This document shows, piece by piece, positions 6,125-13,534 of a DNA stretch of 14,696 nucleotides. A program made the position numbers and the translations under genes. Positions within the stretch are counted from its first letter, which is position 1. Each line of letters begins with the position of its first letter. The stretch is taken from assembly GCA_946886855.1 (NCBI GenBank), contig CAMPJJ010000122.1, forward strand, positions 1-14,696. Direction: 5' to 3'. Source of the DNA: an uncultured Roseateles sp. (GTDB lineage: Bacteria > Pseudomonadota > Gammaproteobacteria > Burkholderiales > Burkholderiaceae). Under the pieces are notes generated by a model that did no database searches, was not told the DNA's origin, and saw only the letters and a program-made list of their open reading frames with translations.

Positions 6125-8011
6125 ATGGACATCGCCCACCCCAGCATGCCGAACTTGAGCGTTCCCGCCCCGCTGGCCCAGGAATGGGAGCAGTTGCTGA
6201 CCCGTGCCCGCGAGGGCGCGCTCCCGCTGCCGGAGCTGATGGACCGCGGCAACTTCTTCCAGGGCCAGAACCTCGGCGAAGCCGCCGCCCATCTGTACGA
6301 GACCTGGCTCGCGCATGAGGGCCAGCCGCCGGCGGCGCGCCTGGTCGCCCTCTACAACTGGGGCACCGTGCTGGGCAACATCCAGCAGCACGAACGCGCG
6401 GAGCAGGTCTACCGCCAGGCGCTGGCGATCAGCCCGACCTTCGCCCAGGCCCGCCTGAATCTTGGTCACCAGCTGGAGCATCTGGGGCGCGTCGACGAGG
6501 CGCTCGGCGCCTGGCGCGAGGTTTATGAGGGCGCTGGTCCGATGGAGGCGCTCGGTGCCGACCAGACCGGGTTGCGCACCCATGCCTTCAACAACGCCGC
6601 CCGGCTGCTGGAACTGCAGCGCCGCTATGACGAGTCGGAAGCGCTGATGGTGCGCAGCCTCACGCTCAATCCGGAGCAGACGGACGTGATGCAGCATTAC
6701 GTGCACATCCGTCAGAAGCAGTGCAAGTGGCCGGTGTACGAGGCCTTCGGCGAGGTCACGCACAACAAGCTGCTGATTGCGACCTCGTTGCTGGCGACGC
6801 TGAGCGCGACCGACGACCCCGCGCTGCAGATGGGCGCCGCCCAGCGCTTCGTCCACGAAAAGGTGACGAAGCAGAAGGACGTGCTCTGGCGCCATCCGGC
6901 GTCCGTGGCCGCTCGCGCGCAGGGCGGCAAGATCAAGATCGGCTACCTCTCCGGCGACCTCTGCATGCACGCCGTCGGTCTGCTGACCGCCGAGCTCTAC
7001 GAGTTGCACGATCGCGAGAAGTTCGAGATCCACGCCTTCGACTGGAGCCGCGAGGACGGCACCGCGCTGCGCAAGCGGATCCTGATGTCGATGGACAAGG
7101 TCTGGCGCCTGAACGCGATGGACGACGCCACCGCTGCCAAGCTGATCGCGCAGGCGGGCATCGACGTGCTGGTCGATCTGCAGGGCCTGACCAGCGGCGC
7201 CCGCCCCAACATCCTCGCGCTTCGCCCGGCGCCGGTGCAGGTCAGCTACCTCGGTCTGCCCGCGACCTCGCTGCTGCCGGGCGTGGACTGGATCCTGGCG
7301 GATCGCTTCACGATGCCGCCGGAATACCTGCCGTACTGCAGCGAAAAGCCCATTTACCTGCCGCATTGCTACCAGGTCAGCGATCGCAAGCGCGACGTCG
7401 GCGCCGATCCGACGCGCGCCCAGTACGACCTGCCCGAGGACGCCTTCGTCTTCTGCTCGTTCAACAACAACCACAAGATGAACGCCGAGATGTTCGGTGC
7501 CTGGATGCGCATCCTGGGCGGCGTGCCGAAGTCGGTGCTGTGGCTGCTGGCGGACAACGAGTGGGCCAAGGGCAACCTCCGGCGTGAGGCCGAGGCCGCC
7601 GGCATCGATCCGTCGCGGCTGATCTTCGCCCCGCGCGTGGCGCCGCCGGACTACCTGGCGCGCTTCAAGCTGCCGGACCTGGTGCTGGACACCTTCCCGT
7701 ACAACGCCGGCACGACCGCCAGCGACTGCCTCTGGATGGGCACCCCGATCCTGACCCGCTCCGGACGCAGCTACATCTCCCGCATGTGCGGCAGCCTGCT
7801 GACGGCGGTCGGTCTGCCGGACCTGATCACCTTCTCGCTGGACGAGTATGTGCAGCGCGCAATCCAGATCGGTCTCAACCCGGGGCGCGCGAAGTCCTAC
7901 AAGCGCTACCTGAGGGACGAGGGGCGCAACAGTCCACTTTTCGACATGCCGGCCATCGTTCGTGACATCGAGCGCGAATTCGAGCAATTGGCACTCGCAC
8001 ATCGACGCTGA
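6125..8011 (+). CDS. OGT-like GT41 glycosyltransferase with TPR repeats
   Basis: A 628-residue cytoplasmic protein. Residues about 60-210 hold around three tetratricopeptide repeats (LYNWGTVLGNIQQHERAEQV, QARLNLGHQLEHLGRVDEAL, FNNAARLLELQRRYDESEAL). The rest is the GT41 catalytic domain related to SPINDLY and O-GlcNAc transferase. The first lobe begins KIKIGYLSGDLCMHAVG, with His282 at the position of the active-site histidine of human OGT, followed by VDLQGLTSGARPN and APVQVSYLGLPATS. The second lobe has FCSFNNNHKMN (Lys451, equivalent to the UDP-binding lysine), FAPRVAPPDYLARF and DTFPYNAGTTASDCLWMGTP (T530-T531), the nucleotide-binding loop. It should transfer a sugar from a UDP-sugar to protein Ser/Thr or Asn; donor and acceptor are unknown. 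It sits 19 bases upstream of the type I exporter and is probably co-transcribed, pointing to the exported protein as its acceptor. This link is inference. Confidence 0.9.
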   Translation: MDIAHPSMPNLSVPAPLAQEWEQLLTRAREGALPLPELMDRGNFFQGQNLGEAAAHLYETWLAHEGQPPAARLVALYNWGTVLGNIQQHERAEQVYRQALAISPTFAQARLNLGHQLEHLGRVDEALGAWREVYEGAGPMEALGADQTGLRTHAFNNAARLLELQRRYDESEALMVRSLTLNPEQTDVMQHYVHIRQKQCKWPVYEAFGEVTHNKLLIATSLLATLSATDDPALQMGAAQRFVHEKVTKQKDVLWRHPASVAARAQGGKIKIGYLSGDLCMHAVGLLTAELYELHDREKFEIHAFDWSREDGTALRKRILMSMDKVWRLNAMDDATAAKLIAQAGIDVLVDLQGLTSGARPNILALRPAPVQVSYLGLPATSLLPGVDWILADRFTMPPEYLPYCSEKPIYLPHCYQVSDRKRDVGADPTRAQYDLPEDAFVFCSFNNNHKMNAEMFGAWMRILGGVPKSVLWLLADNEWAKGNLRREAEAAGIDPSRLIFAPRVAPPDYLARFKLPDLVLDTFPYNAGTTASDCLWMGTPILTRSGRSYISRMCGSLLTAVGLPDLITFSLDEYVQRAIQIGLNPGRAKSYKRYLRDEGRNSPLFDMPAIVRDIEREFEQLALAHRR

Positions 8012-8030
8012 AATCGACAAGATTTGATCA

Positions 8031-10427
8031 ATGAACCGGCCGCACGACCCCTTCTTCGACGGTGACCAGCGCGCCCGCGGCCCTGGCCTGCGCCTGGCCG
8101 CGGAAGACGGCCAGCGTGCGCCCGGCATCCCGGATGCGCCGCATGACCCGCTCGCGGACCTGGCGCAGCAGCCGGCCATCGATCCCTTGCTGCAGTGCCT
8201 GTCCTGGCTGACGCAGCACCACGGCCGCGCCCGATCGGTCGAATCGCTGCGCGCCGGCGCGCCGGTCGAGGGCGCGCTCAGCCCCGACCAGGCCATCCGC
8301 CTGATGCGCGAAGCCGGTTACAACGCCGGCCTGCTGCGCAAGGGCATCGAGGAAATCAACCAGCTGCTGCTGCCCGCGGTGCTGCTGCTCAACGGCGGCG
8401 ACGCCTGCGTGCTGGTGCGCCGCCTGGACGACGACGGCTCGGGCGCCTTGCGCTACGAGGTCGTGTTCCCCGGCCCCGAGGCCGCCAGCTGTGTCGCCCC
8501 GGCCTCGGAGCTGGACCAGGAATACAGCGGCTTCATCCTGGCGGTGACGCCGCAGGAGGTCTCCCAGGCCAAGCCGATCGGCGGCGCGAAGGACGACACG
8601 CCGCTGCTGCAGGCCGACTCGCATTGGCTGTTCGGCACGCTCAAGCGCTTCATCCCGTACTACCGCTCGGCGATGCTCGCCGCGCTGCTGAGCAACGTGC
8701 TCATGATGGTGTCCGGCCTGGTGACCTCGGTCATCTACGACAAGGTCATCCCGCACCAGGCCTTCGTGACGCTGTGGACGCTGGCGGTCGGCGCCGGCCT
8801 GGCGCTCGTCTTCGACCTCTTCGCGCGCCAGCTGCGGGCGCATCTGATCGACCTGGCCGGCCGCAAGACCGACCTGATCGTCGGCGCCAAGCTGTTCCGC
8901 CAGACGCTGGGCGTACGGATGGAACATCGGCCGGCGTCGGCCGGCTCCTATGCGCACTACCTGGCGCAGGTGGAGGTCGTGCGCGATTTCTTCACCTCGG
9001 CCACGATGTCGGTGCTGACGGACCTGCCGTTCGTGATCCTCTTCGTCGCGATGACCTTCATCATCGGCGGCCCGCTGGGCTGGGTGCTGATGGCGGCGAT
9101 CCCGCTGATGCTGCTGATGAGCTTCGGCATCCAGGGCTACCTGCGCCGCGCGATGCGCACCAACATGACCGAGGCGGCCGACCTGCACGGCACGCTGGTC
9201 GAGGCGCTCGAAGGCCTCGAGGACCTCAAGACCACCGGCGCCGAAGGCCGCTTCCTGCGCCGCTACGAACACAGCACCGCCATCGTCGCCGAGTCCGCGC
9301 TCAAGGCCCGCACGATGGCCAGCTGGAGCATGAACATCTCGATGACCATGCAGCAGGCCATCAACCTCGTGATGCTGGTCTGGGGCGTCTACCTGATCAA
9401 CGAGAGCGTCATCAGCGCCGGCGCGCTGATTGGCGCGGTCATGTTCGCCGGTCGCGCCACGGTGCCGCTGAACAGCCTGGTGAGCCTGGCCACCCGCTAC
9501 CAGGGCGCCCGCGCGGCGATGCTGTCGCTGAACTCGGTGATGAGCGCGCCGGTGGAGCGCGACGCCACCCGCAACTACGTCCCGCTGAACCAGATCACCG
9601 GCCGCATCGGCCTGAACGACATCGGCTTCTCCTACCCGGCGCAGGGCGACGCCCAGTCGCCGAAGGTGCTGCGCAACGTCACCATGCGCGTGCAGCCGGG
9701 CGAGCGCCTCGCCATCCTGGGCCGCATCGGCAGCGGCAAATCGACCGTGCTGCGCATGCTGGCCGGCCTGTACCAGCCGACCGAGGGCCACGTGGAGATC
9801 GACGGCATCGATCTGCGCCAGGTCGACCCGGCCGAGTTCCGCAGCAAGGTCGGCTTCGTCTCGCAGGAGCCGCGGCTCTTCCACGGCACGCTGCGCGACA
9901 ACGTGCTGATGGGCCGCCACGTCGATGCGCAGCGGCTCGTCGAGGTCGCCAAGCTCACGGGCCTGGACCGTGTCGTCGCCGGCCATCCGATGGGCTGGGA
10001 CCTGCCGGTGGGCGAGATGGGGTCGCTGCTGTCCGGCGGTCAGCGCCAGCTCGTCGCGCTCGCGCGCAGCCTGGTCACCAAGCCGCAGATCCTGCTGATG
10101 GACGAGCCCACCAGCTCGATGGACGCGCAGTCCGAGATCGCCTTCCTGCGCCAGCTGCGCGACGCCGCCGGCGACTGCACGCTGATCATGGTCACCCACC
10201 GTCCGGCGGTGCTGGAACTGGTGTCGCGCATCGTCGTCGTCGACACCGGCCGCCTCGTCATGGACGGACCGCGCGACCAGGTCCTGGCCGCGCTGTCCGG
10301 CGCCCGTCCGCCGGGCCAGCCGCAGCAACAGCAGCCCCAGCCGGGCCAGGCCGCCCAGCAGCCGCAAGGCGCGCCCGTCCACGTCCATCCGGCCGCGCAG
10401 GCGCTGAACCGCGCGGCGTCCGTGTGA
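8031..10427 (+). CDS. Type I secretion ABC exporter, LapB/LssB type
   Basis: A 798-residue inner-membrane ATPase/permease. After a 45-residue proline/acid-rich head comes a C39 peptidase-like domain (about 50-190). In the stretch DPLLQCLSWLTQHHG the catalytic cysteine position is Pro52, so it is a non-cleaving substrate-docking domain. Residues about 210-490 hold the six-helix transmembrane region. The ATPase has Walker A GRIGSGKST (564-572), signature LSGGQRQ (667-673), Walker B ILLMDEPTSSMD (Asp691-Glu692) and the switch His723. The GRIGSGKST form is usual in LapB-like exporters of large RTX adhesins. The last 50 residues are a Pro/Gln-rich tail (GQPQQQQPQPGQAAQQPQG) absent from most relatives. 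It forms the secretion complex with the HlyD-type and TolC-type proteins downstream. The ATG at 8031 has only a weak upstream ribosome site. Confidence 0.95.
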   Translation: MNRPHDPFFDGDQRARGPGLRLAAEDGQRAPGIPDAPHDPLADLAQQPAIDPLLQCLSWLTQHHGRARSVESLRAGAPVEGALSPDQAIRLMREAGYNAGLLRKGIEEINQLLLPAVLLLNGGDACVLVRRLDDDGSGALRYEVVFPGPEAASCVAPASELDQEYSGFILAVTPQEVSQAKPIGGAKDDTPLLQADSHWLFGTLKRFIPYYRSAMLAALLSNVLMMVSGLVTSVIYDKVIPHQAFVTLWTLAVGAGLALVFDLFARQLRAHLIDLAGRKTDLIVGAKLFRQTLGVRMEHRPASAGSYAHYLAQVEVVRDFFTSATMSVLTDLPFVILFVAMTFIIGGPLGWVLMAAIPLMLLMSFGIQGYLRRAMRTNMTEAADLHGTLVEALEGLEDLKTTGAEGRFLRRYEHSTAIVAESALKARTMASWSMNISMTMQQAINLVMLVWGVYLINESVISAGALIGAVMFAGRATVPLNSLVSLATRYQGARAAMLSLNSVMSAPVERDATRNYVPLNQITGRIGLNDIGFSYPAQGDAQSPKVLRNVTMRVQPGERLAILGRIGSGKSTVLRMLAGLYQPTEGHVEIDGIDLRQVDPAEFRSKVGFVSQEPRLFHGTLRDNVLMGRHVDAQRLVEVAKLTGLDRVVAGHPMGWDLPVGEMGSLLSGGQRQLVALARSLVTKPQILLMDEPTSSMDAQSEIAFLRQLRDAAGDCTLIMVTHRPAVLELVSRIVVVDTGRLVMDGPRDQVLAALSGARPPGQPQQQQPQPGQAAQQPQGAPVHVHPAAQALNRAASV

Positions 10428-10447
10428 CGTCGGCCGGACGTCCGCCT

Positions 10448-10480
10448 TCGAACCGTCCTCGAACCGCCCTGCAACCGTCC
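10448..10480. repeat. Three tandem 11-base repeats between exporter and adaptor genes
   Basis: TCGAACCGTCC, TCGAACCGCCC and TGCAACCGTCC follow one another without gaps in the 69-base space between the ABC and HlyD-type genes. No terminator or clear ribosome binding site is seen there. It could be replication slippage or a protein-binding array. Confidence 0.6.
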
Positions 10481-10496
10481 TGAACTCCCCCCTCCC

Positions 10497-11705
10497 ATGT
10501 CGCAGTCCCGCACCCTCAGCCGCGAAGAAGGCCTGTTCGTCGGCAGCGTCCAGTCGGCGCTGATCGACGAGCCGCTGCCGCGCGCCGTCTGGGCGCTCTA
10601 CCTGATGGCGGCGGTGTTGCTGGTGGGGCTGGCCTGGTCGTCGATCGCGACGGTCGACGAGGTCACCCGCAGCGACGCGCGCATCGTCCCCGACGGCAAG
10701 GAACAGGTCATCGCCAGCCTGGAGTCCGGCACGCTGGGCAAGCTGCTGGTCCACGAAGGCGAGGAAGTCGAGGCCGGCGAGCCGCTGGCCGAACTGGATC
10801 CGACCCGCGCCGAAGCCGCCGAGAACGAAAGCCAGGCCAAGCGCCTCGGCCTGATGGCGCAGGTCGCGCGGCTGCGCGCCGAGGCGCTGGGCGTGCCGCT
10901 CAAGTTCCCCGAGGAGGTCAAGGGCGTGCAGCGCCTGGTCGACAGCGAGACCGAGGTCTTCGACACCCGCCGCCGCGTCCTCGAGGAGGCGACCGCCAGC
11001 ATCAACCGCAGCATCGGGCTGCTGGCCACCGAGCAGAAGATGGCGCAGGACATGGCGTCCAAGGGCCTGATGTCCAACGTCGAGGTCATGCGCGTCACGC
11101 GCCAGGTCAACGAGCTGCAGCAGCAGCGCAACGAGCGCATCAGCCGCTTCCGCCAGGACTCCAGCTCCGAGCTGTCGAAGGCGCAGACCGACCTCGCGCA
11201 ACTGGATGAGCAGCTGGTCGTGCGCCGCGACGCGGTCACGCGCTCGGTGCTGAAGTCGCCGGTTAAGGGCCTGGTCAAGAACATCAAGATGAACACCGTG
11301 GGCGGCGTCATCACGTCCGGCACGCCGATCATGGAGATCGTCCCCATCGGCCCGCGCATCCTGATCGAGGCGCGCATCAAGCCCAAGGACATCGGCTACA
11401 TCCAGGTCGGGCAGACGGCCATCGTCAAGCTCAACGGCTACGACTTCAACGTCAACGGCGGCCTGCACGGCAAGATCGAGTACGTCAGCCCCGACGCGCT
11501 CGGCGAGACCGAGAAGAACAACGAAGGCACCTACTACCGCGTCCTGATCACGGCCGAGCGCAACACGCTGCGCGCCAAGGGCGAACCGCTGCCGGTGATC
11601 CCCGGCATGACGGCGATGGTGGACATCCGCACCGGCGAGCGCTCGGTCCTGAGCTATCTGCTGCGTCCGATGCTGAAGTCCAAGGAAGCGCTGCGCGAGC
11701 GTTGA
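10497..11705 (+). CDS. Type I secretion membrane fusion protein, HlyD/LapC family
   Basis: A 402-residue inner-membrane-anchored periplasmic adaptor. It has a short cytoplasmic N-terminus, one transmembrane helix (about 31-50, VWALYLMAAVLLVGLAW), then the lipoyl-like half motif SDARIVPDGKEQVIASLESG to EGEEVEAGEPLAELDP (about 60-102). A long helical hairpin region (about 103-260) contains KMAQDMASKGLMSNVEVMRV, and a second lipoyl half and beta-barrel contain VLKSPVKGLVKN, MEIVPIGPRILIEARIKPKD and GYIQVGQTAIVKLNGYDF. The C-terminal PVIPGMTAMVDIRTGERSVL and YLLRPMLKSKEALRER are standard for this family. Length is normal. It bridges the ABC exporter and the outer membrane channel. The ATG at 10497 has no strong ribosome site. 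Confidence 0.95.
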   Translation: MSQSRTLSREEGLFVGSVQSALIDEPLPRAVWALYLMAAVLLVGLAWSSIATVDEVTRSDARIVPDGKEQVIASLESGTLGKLLVHEGEEVEAGEPLAELDPTRAEAAENESQAKRLGLMAQVARLRAEALGVPLKFPEEVKGVQRLVDSETEVFDTRRRVLEEATASINRSIGLLATEQKMAQDMASKGLMSNVEVMRVTRQVNELQQQRNERISRFRQDSSSELSKAQTDLAQLDEQLVVRRDAVTRSVLKSPVKGLVKNIKMNTVGGVITSGTPIMEIVPIGPRILIEARIKPKDIGYIQVGQTAIVKLNGYDFNVNGGLHGKIEYVSPDALGETEKNNEGTYYRVLITAERNTLRAKGEPLPVIPGMTAMVDIRTGERSVLSYLLRPMLKSKEALRER

Positions 11706-11718
11706 ATCCGTCTGGCGT

Positions 11719-11749
11719 TGAAGCTGCGTCGCCGCTGAAGCTGCGTCGC
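11719..11749. repeat. 14-base direct repeat after the HlyD-type gene
   Basis: TGAAGCTGCGTCGC occurs at 11719-11732 and again at 11736-11749 (17-base period), just beyond the HlyD-type stop and before the terminator. Possibly a small duplication. Confidence 0.6.
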
Positions 11750-11772
11750 GTCACGCCGCCGCCCGCCGCCCT

Positions 11773-11800
11773 CCGCCCGCCTGCAGCGGGCGGTTTCATT
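11773..11800 (+). terminator. Intrinsic terminator after the HlyD-type gene
   Basis: CCGCCCGC (11773-11780), loop CTGCA, GCGGGCGG (11786-11793) forms a perfect 8-base GC stem followed by TTTCATTT. It ends the glycosyltransferase-exporter-adaptor transcript 67 bases after the adaptor stop, so the TolC-type gene probably depends on its own promoter or on readthrough. Confidence 0.8.
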
Positions 11801-11838
11801 TGTAAGCCCCGTCTGAAGGTCACGAACAGTCCGGTTGC

Positions 11839-11855
11839 GCGCCGCTTATCGGCGC
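11839..11855. repeat. Small hairpin upstream of the TolC-type gene
   Basis: GCGCCG (11839-11844) and CGGCGC (11850-11855) flank a CTTAT loop. It sits between the terminator and the larger nested hairpin and may be a leader structure or an operator. Confidence 0.5.
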
Positions 11856-11859
11856 TTCG

Positions 11860-11898
11860 ATTTCCCACTGGAATGGTCCAGTAGAGCCCATGGGAAAT
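11860..11898 (+). promoter_or_regulatory. Nested hairpin in the TolC-type gene leader
   Basis: Outer arms ATTTCCC (11860-11866) and GGGAAAT (11892-11898) enclose inner arms ACTGGA (11867-11872) and TCCAGT (11877-11882) around an ATGG loop, with a 9-base bulge (AGAGCCCAT) on the 3' side. The element ends 20 bases before the start codon, so it could control translation or bind a regulator as DNA. No function can be assigned from sequence. Confidence 0.5.
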
Positions 11899-11918
11899 TG
11901 CTTGCAGTTCGCGTGACC

Positions 11919-13337
11919 ATGACCGACACCACCCGGCGCCGCAGCCCGCGGCGCGCCTCCGCCGCCTCGTTCCGACTGACCGCCGGTGCCACCGTCGTGC
12001 TGACGGCGCTGTGCGCCTTCAGCGCGTCCGCCTGGGCGCAGGATCCGCCGCCCAGCCGCTGCTCCGACGAGCGCACCCTGCCGCCCGCGCAGCTGTCCGC
12101 CAAGGACACCGCGCTGCTGGACGTCGCCGACTCGGACCCGCGCGCGCAGCTGCAGGAGCTGGTCAACCGGGCGTTGAACCGCAGCAAGGCGCTGGGGGCG
12201 ACGCGCATGCTGACGCAGGCCGCCGAGGCCGACTTCGCGGAAGCCAAGGCGCAGCGACTGCCGACCGTGACGATGGGCCTCACCGCCGCTCACACCGGCA
12301 CCGTCGTGCCGGGCAACGGCTCGCTGGACAACAGCAGCGGACTGCAGGGACGCGGCTCGCTGAGCGTGACGGCGCCCCTGTACGACTCCGGCCGGATCAC
12401 CAAGCTCACGGAATGGCGGGCGCAACTGCTCGAGGCCGCGCGCTTCGGACAGTCGAGCGCCGAGGAGCAGGTCGCGCTGCAGACCGTGTCGCTGGCGCTG
12501 GACCGCGGGCGCTATCAATTGCAGGCGCAGGTCTACAGCCAGTACGTGCGCAAGATGTCGTGCCTCGTCGAGGCGCTGGACATCATCACCAAGGCCGACC
12601 GCGGCCGCGCCAGCGAGCTGGTGCAGGCGCAGAAGAGCCTGCAGCAGGCCGACCTCTCCTATGAGCAGACCACCTCGGCGCTGCGCCAGACCGAAGTCCG
12701 CCTGAAGCGTTTCGTCGGCGACGAATTGCCGCGCGGCGCGGCGATGAGTTCGGTGCTGGCAAGGCTGCCCGACCTCAACGAAATGCTGGCCGACGTCATG
12801 GTGTCGCCCGACGTCTCGGCCGCCGCGGCGCAGGCCCAGGCGCAACGCAGTTATGCGGAATCGGTGCGCGCCGGGCAGCAGCCCAGCGTGAGCCTGCTGG
12901 TCAGCGGCAACTCGACGATCGGCCAGGCGCGGCAGACCGACTGGGTCGGCGGCGTCACGGTGAACATCCCGATCGTGCAGCCGGGCGCCGACTCGGCGCT
13001 GACCTCGGCGCGGCGACGCGCCCAGGCGGCGTCGCTGCAGCGCGACGAGACGATCGAGGCCAAGCGCTATCGCGTGCAGGAAATGTACGAGGCGGCGTCC
13101 TCGTCGCTCGACCGCTCACGCCGGCTGGTCGACATCCTGCGCAGCAGCGAACGCGTCCGCGGCTTCACGCTGCAGCAGTGGCAGCAGCTCGGCAAGCGCT
13201 CGCTGTTCGACGTGATGGCCGCCGAGGGCGACTACTACTCGAACCGGATCGCGCATGTGAATGCGCTCTACGACGCGCAGCAGGTGGTGGCGATCATCTG
13301 GTCGCAAGGGCGCGGCGTGGTGACGCCGCTGCGCTGA
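11919..13337 (+). CDS. TolC-family outer membrane channel of the type I system
   Basis: A 472-residue outer membrane efflux protein. A long signal peptide (basic MTDTTRRRSPRRAS, hydrophobic TAGATVVLTALCAF, cleavage AWA|Q after residue 40) leads into two outer-membrane-efflux repeats. The first has LQELVNRALNRSKALGATRM, FAEAKAQRLPTVTMGLTAAH and SLSVTAPLYDSGRI. The second has VSPDVSAAAAQAQAQRSYAE, GQQPSVSLLVSGNS, WVGGVTVNIPIVQPG and a C-terminal WQQLGKRSLFDVMAAEGDYY helix, the usual family ending. It should form the trimeric tunnel to the outside for the exporter/adaptor pair. Start chosen at ATG 11919; a GTG two codons upstream (11913) is possible, and there is no strong ribosome binding site. 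A terminator and structured leader separate it from the other secretion genes. Confidence 0.92.
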   Translation: MTDTTRRRSPRRASAASFRLTAGATVVLTALCAFSASAWAQDPPPSRCSDERTLPPAQLSAKDTALLDVADSDPRAQLQELVNRALNRSKALGATRMLTQAAEADFAEAKAQRLPTVTMGLTAAHTGTVVPGNGSLDNSSGLQGRGSLSVTAPLYDSGRITKLTEWRAQLLEAARFGQSSAEEQVALQTVSLALDRGRYQLQAQVYSQYVRKMSCLVEALDIITKADRGRASELVQAQKSLQQADLSYEQTTSALRQTEVRLKRFVGDELPRGAAMSSVLARLPDLNEMLADVMVSPDVSAAAAQAQAQRSYAESVRAGQQPSVSLLVSGNSTIGQARQTDWVGGVTVNIPIVQPGADSALTSARRRAQAASLQRDETIEAKRYRVQEMYEAASSSLDRSRRLVDILRSSERVRGFTLQQWQQLGKRSLFDVMAAEGDYYSNRIAHVNALYDAQQVVAIIWSQGRGVVTPLR

Positions 13338-13378
13338 GGCATTCCTCGACTCCGGGTCGGCAAGCGCGGGCTCTCCAC

Positions 13379-13414
13379 GATGCATGAGGGCTTCCTCCAG
13401 GACCCTCAAGCATC
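13379..13414. repeat. Long hairpin downstream of the TolC-type gene
   Basis: GATGCATGAGGG (13379-13390) pairs with CCCTCAAGCATC (13403-13414) over 12 bases with one A-A mismatch. The spacer itself contains TCCT/AGGA. No T-run follows on either strand. It begins 41 bases beyond the stop and may protect the 3' end of the tolC-type mRNA or be a leftover of a mobile repeat. Confidence 0.5.
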
Positions 13415-13488
13415 ATTCCGGCCCCCCAGGTGCTCGCTGCCTTCGCGGCTGTCTGGCGTTCGCTGACTTCGCTTCCGTGCTTCCAATG

Positions 13489-13515
13489 AAAAAAGCCGCC
13501 CCGAGGGGCGGCTTT
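13489..13515 (-). terminator. Strong intrinsic terminator of the PEP-CTERM gene, possibly bidirectional
   Basis: AAGCCGCCCC (13493-13502) and GGGGCGGCTT (13505-13514) form a 10-base stem closed by a CGAG tetraloop. On the minus strand the stem is followed by six U, the classic signal, about 20 bases after the PEP-CTERM stop codon. In the plus direction only TTT follows, so it may also stop transcription from the TolC-type gene less efficiently. Confidence 0.9.
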
Positions 13516-13534
13516 CGCATTCGGGAGAACCGAA

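Noticed and set aside
8196..8198. Cys56 of the exporter as an active C39 peptidase cysteine
   Set aside because: Aligned on the following HG, Cys56 matches the second, non-catalytic cysteine of C39 domains; the catalytic position is Pro52.
5888..8296. An 802-codon open frame on the minus strand opposite the GT41 gene
   Set aside because: Same artefact: low-complexity, His/Arg/Gln-rich product with no recognisable domain, against a clear GT41 enzyme on the plus strand.
8195..10483. A 762-codon plus-strand open frame overlapping the exporter in another frame
   Set aside because: Arg/Pro/Gly/Ala-rich shadow of the real exporter gene, with no domain or ribosome binding site.
8028..11468. A 1146-codon open frame on the minus strand opposite the exporter and adaptor genes
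   Set aside because: It is the mirror of strongly biased GC-rich codons. Its product is a monotonous His/Arg/Gln/Ala/Leu sequence with no domain, while the plus strand has textbook ABC and HlyD motifs.
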